Of a DNA stretch of 64,000 nt, positions 63,441-64,000 are shown one piece after another. The position numbers and the translations under genes were made by a program. The stretch is from Euglena gracilis (lineage: Eukaryota; Euglenida; Euglenophyceae; Euglenales): positions 38,038,654-38,102,653 of the forward strand of contig CP154957.1 of assembly GCA_039621445.1 (NCBI GenBank), written 5' to 3'. Numbering within the stretch: the stretch's first letter is position 1; each line of letters opens with the position of its first letter. Below the pieces are notes generated by a model, which did no database searches, had not been told where the DNA came from, and saw only the letters and a program-made list of their open reading frames with translations.

Positions 63441-63681
63441 ATATTGCCATTTGTAGGGGGAAAACTGGGTTGTTGGGCTGTTGACAGAGTTGGTGCCGGA
63501 TCCCTTGGCTTGTCCTGTCCCCGCCTAGGATCAAAAACCCTGCCCAGGGTGTTTTCAATTCCCTTGGAGGATTTGGAAAAAGTTGTTTCATTTTTTTTTG
63601 AAAAATGGAAACTTACTTTGGGTTTTTGCTTCTCTCCTTGGACAAGTCAACAAATCAACCAATCACACCTCAGCCATTGAG

Positions 63682-63764
63682 ATCCTTTGGAATCTGAAAT
63701 TGAATCTGAATACTCATTTGACCCTCAACAACAAGCAAACTTGGAGCGGGCAAGCAGTCCACAG
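63682..63764 (+). CDS. candidate exon at the window end
   Basis: Frame PLESEIESEYSFDPQQQANL to ERASSPQ ends at a CAG|GTCGAA donor. An upstream AG (CATTGAG) keeps it open. Acidic, low in hydrophobics, probably disordered. The rest of 63440–64000 shows nothing else. Confidence 0.3.
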
Positions 63765-64000
63765 GTCGAAGCGATGTTGGGGGGGGGGCAGAAGGTGAGA
63801 TTTCAGTGTTCAGTTACTTCAAAACCTTGGATTTCCGACCTCAACTTGAACTCAGCCAATAATCAATGATAGATAATTGCCCCATCATCACAAGGATAAT
63901 TAATTTTGAGGGAATGACAGACAATAAAGACAGAGCCCTGCGTTTGGTTAGAAATGTTCAATTCAGTTTCAGCTTTAAGGGGATTTTCCTGCTTTTAATG

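Overview
This is a stretch of eukaryotic nuclear DNA that is mostly mobile-element debris with a few split genes. The evidence is spliceosomal-type introns (GT–AG with pyrimidine-rich 3' ends, several only 44–66 nt), microsatellites, terminal-inverted-repeat (TIR) transposons, a hAT transposase remnant, a retroelement remnant, and no operons or bacterial start signals. Very long G/C homopolymer runs and low gene density suggest a large protist or algal genome. I cannot name the organism. No tRNA, rRNA or CRISPR array was seen.

Layout. 1–2.6 kb: minus-strand gene with membrane-like segments whose exon phases fit together. 2.6–7 kb: short foldback elements, a GCAGTG minisatellite and a telomere-like patch. 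7–9.1 kb: minus-strand coding candidates, including a three-exon gene at 7930–8394. 9.2–11.6 kb: a decayed retroelement 5' region and a PHD-like zinc-finger gene fragment. 11.6–20 kb: an inverted duplication enclosing a 4.6-kb foldback element packed with two satellites and a hAT element, then a 2-kb element with three layers of nested insertions. 20.3–22.8 kb: the most striking object, a tyrosine-recombinase element with about 49-bp TIRs and a C-terminal PHD finger, inserted in a dispersed repeat. 22.9–34.9 kb: nested TIR elements, two more carrying internal tandem arrays. 35.3–38.2 kb: plus-strand membrane-protein candidate. 40–43.4 kb: foldback element, AGTATT hexamer array, (AGC)n tract. 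46.9–64 kb: isolated plus-strand exons, one resembling a polycystin channel segment, GC-rich coding patches and several hAT-like MITEs (short non-autonomous elements) with 8-bp target duplications.

How it fits together. At least a dozen short non-autonomous families recur. Because some are repeated within the window, empty and filled sites can be compared directly. Many loci pair a short 'word' such as ATAATTGACA, TTATTGTCC or GTACATAATGG with long poly-C/poly-G runs on both strands. These behave as discrete foldback insertions, and one or two leave 3-bp target duplications. Gene models were assembled by eye from open frames, splice signals and phase. Except where phases agree across several junctions they are provisional.
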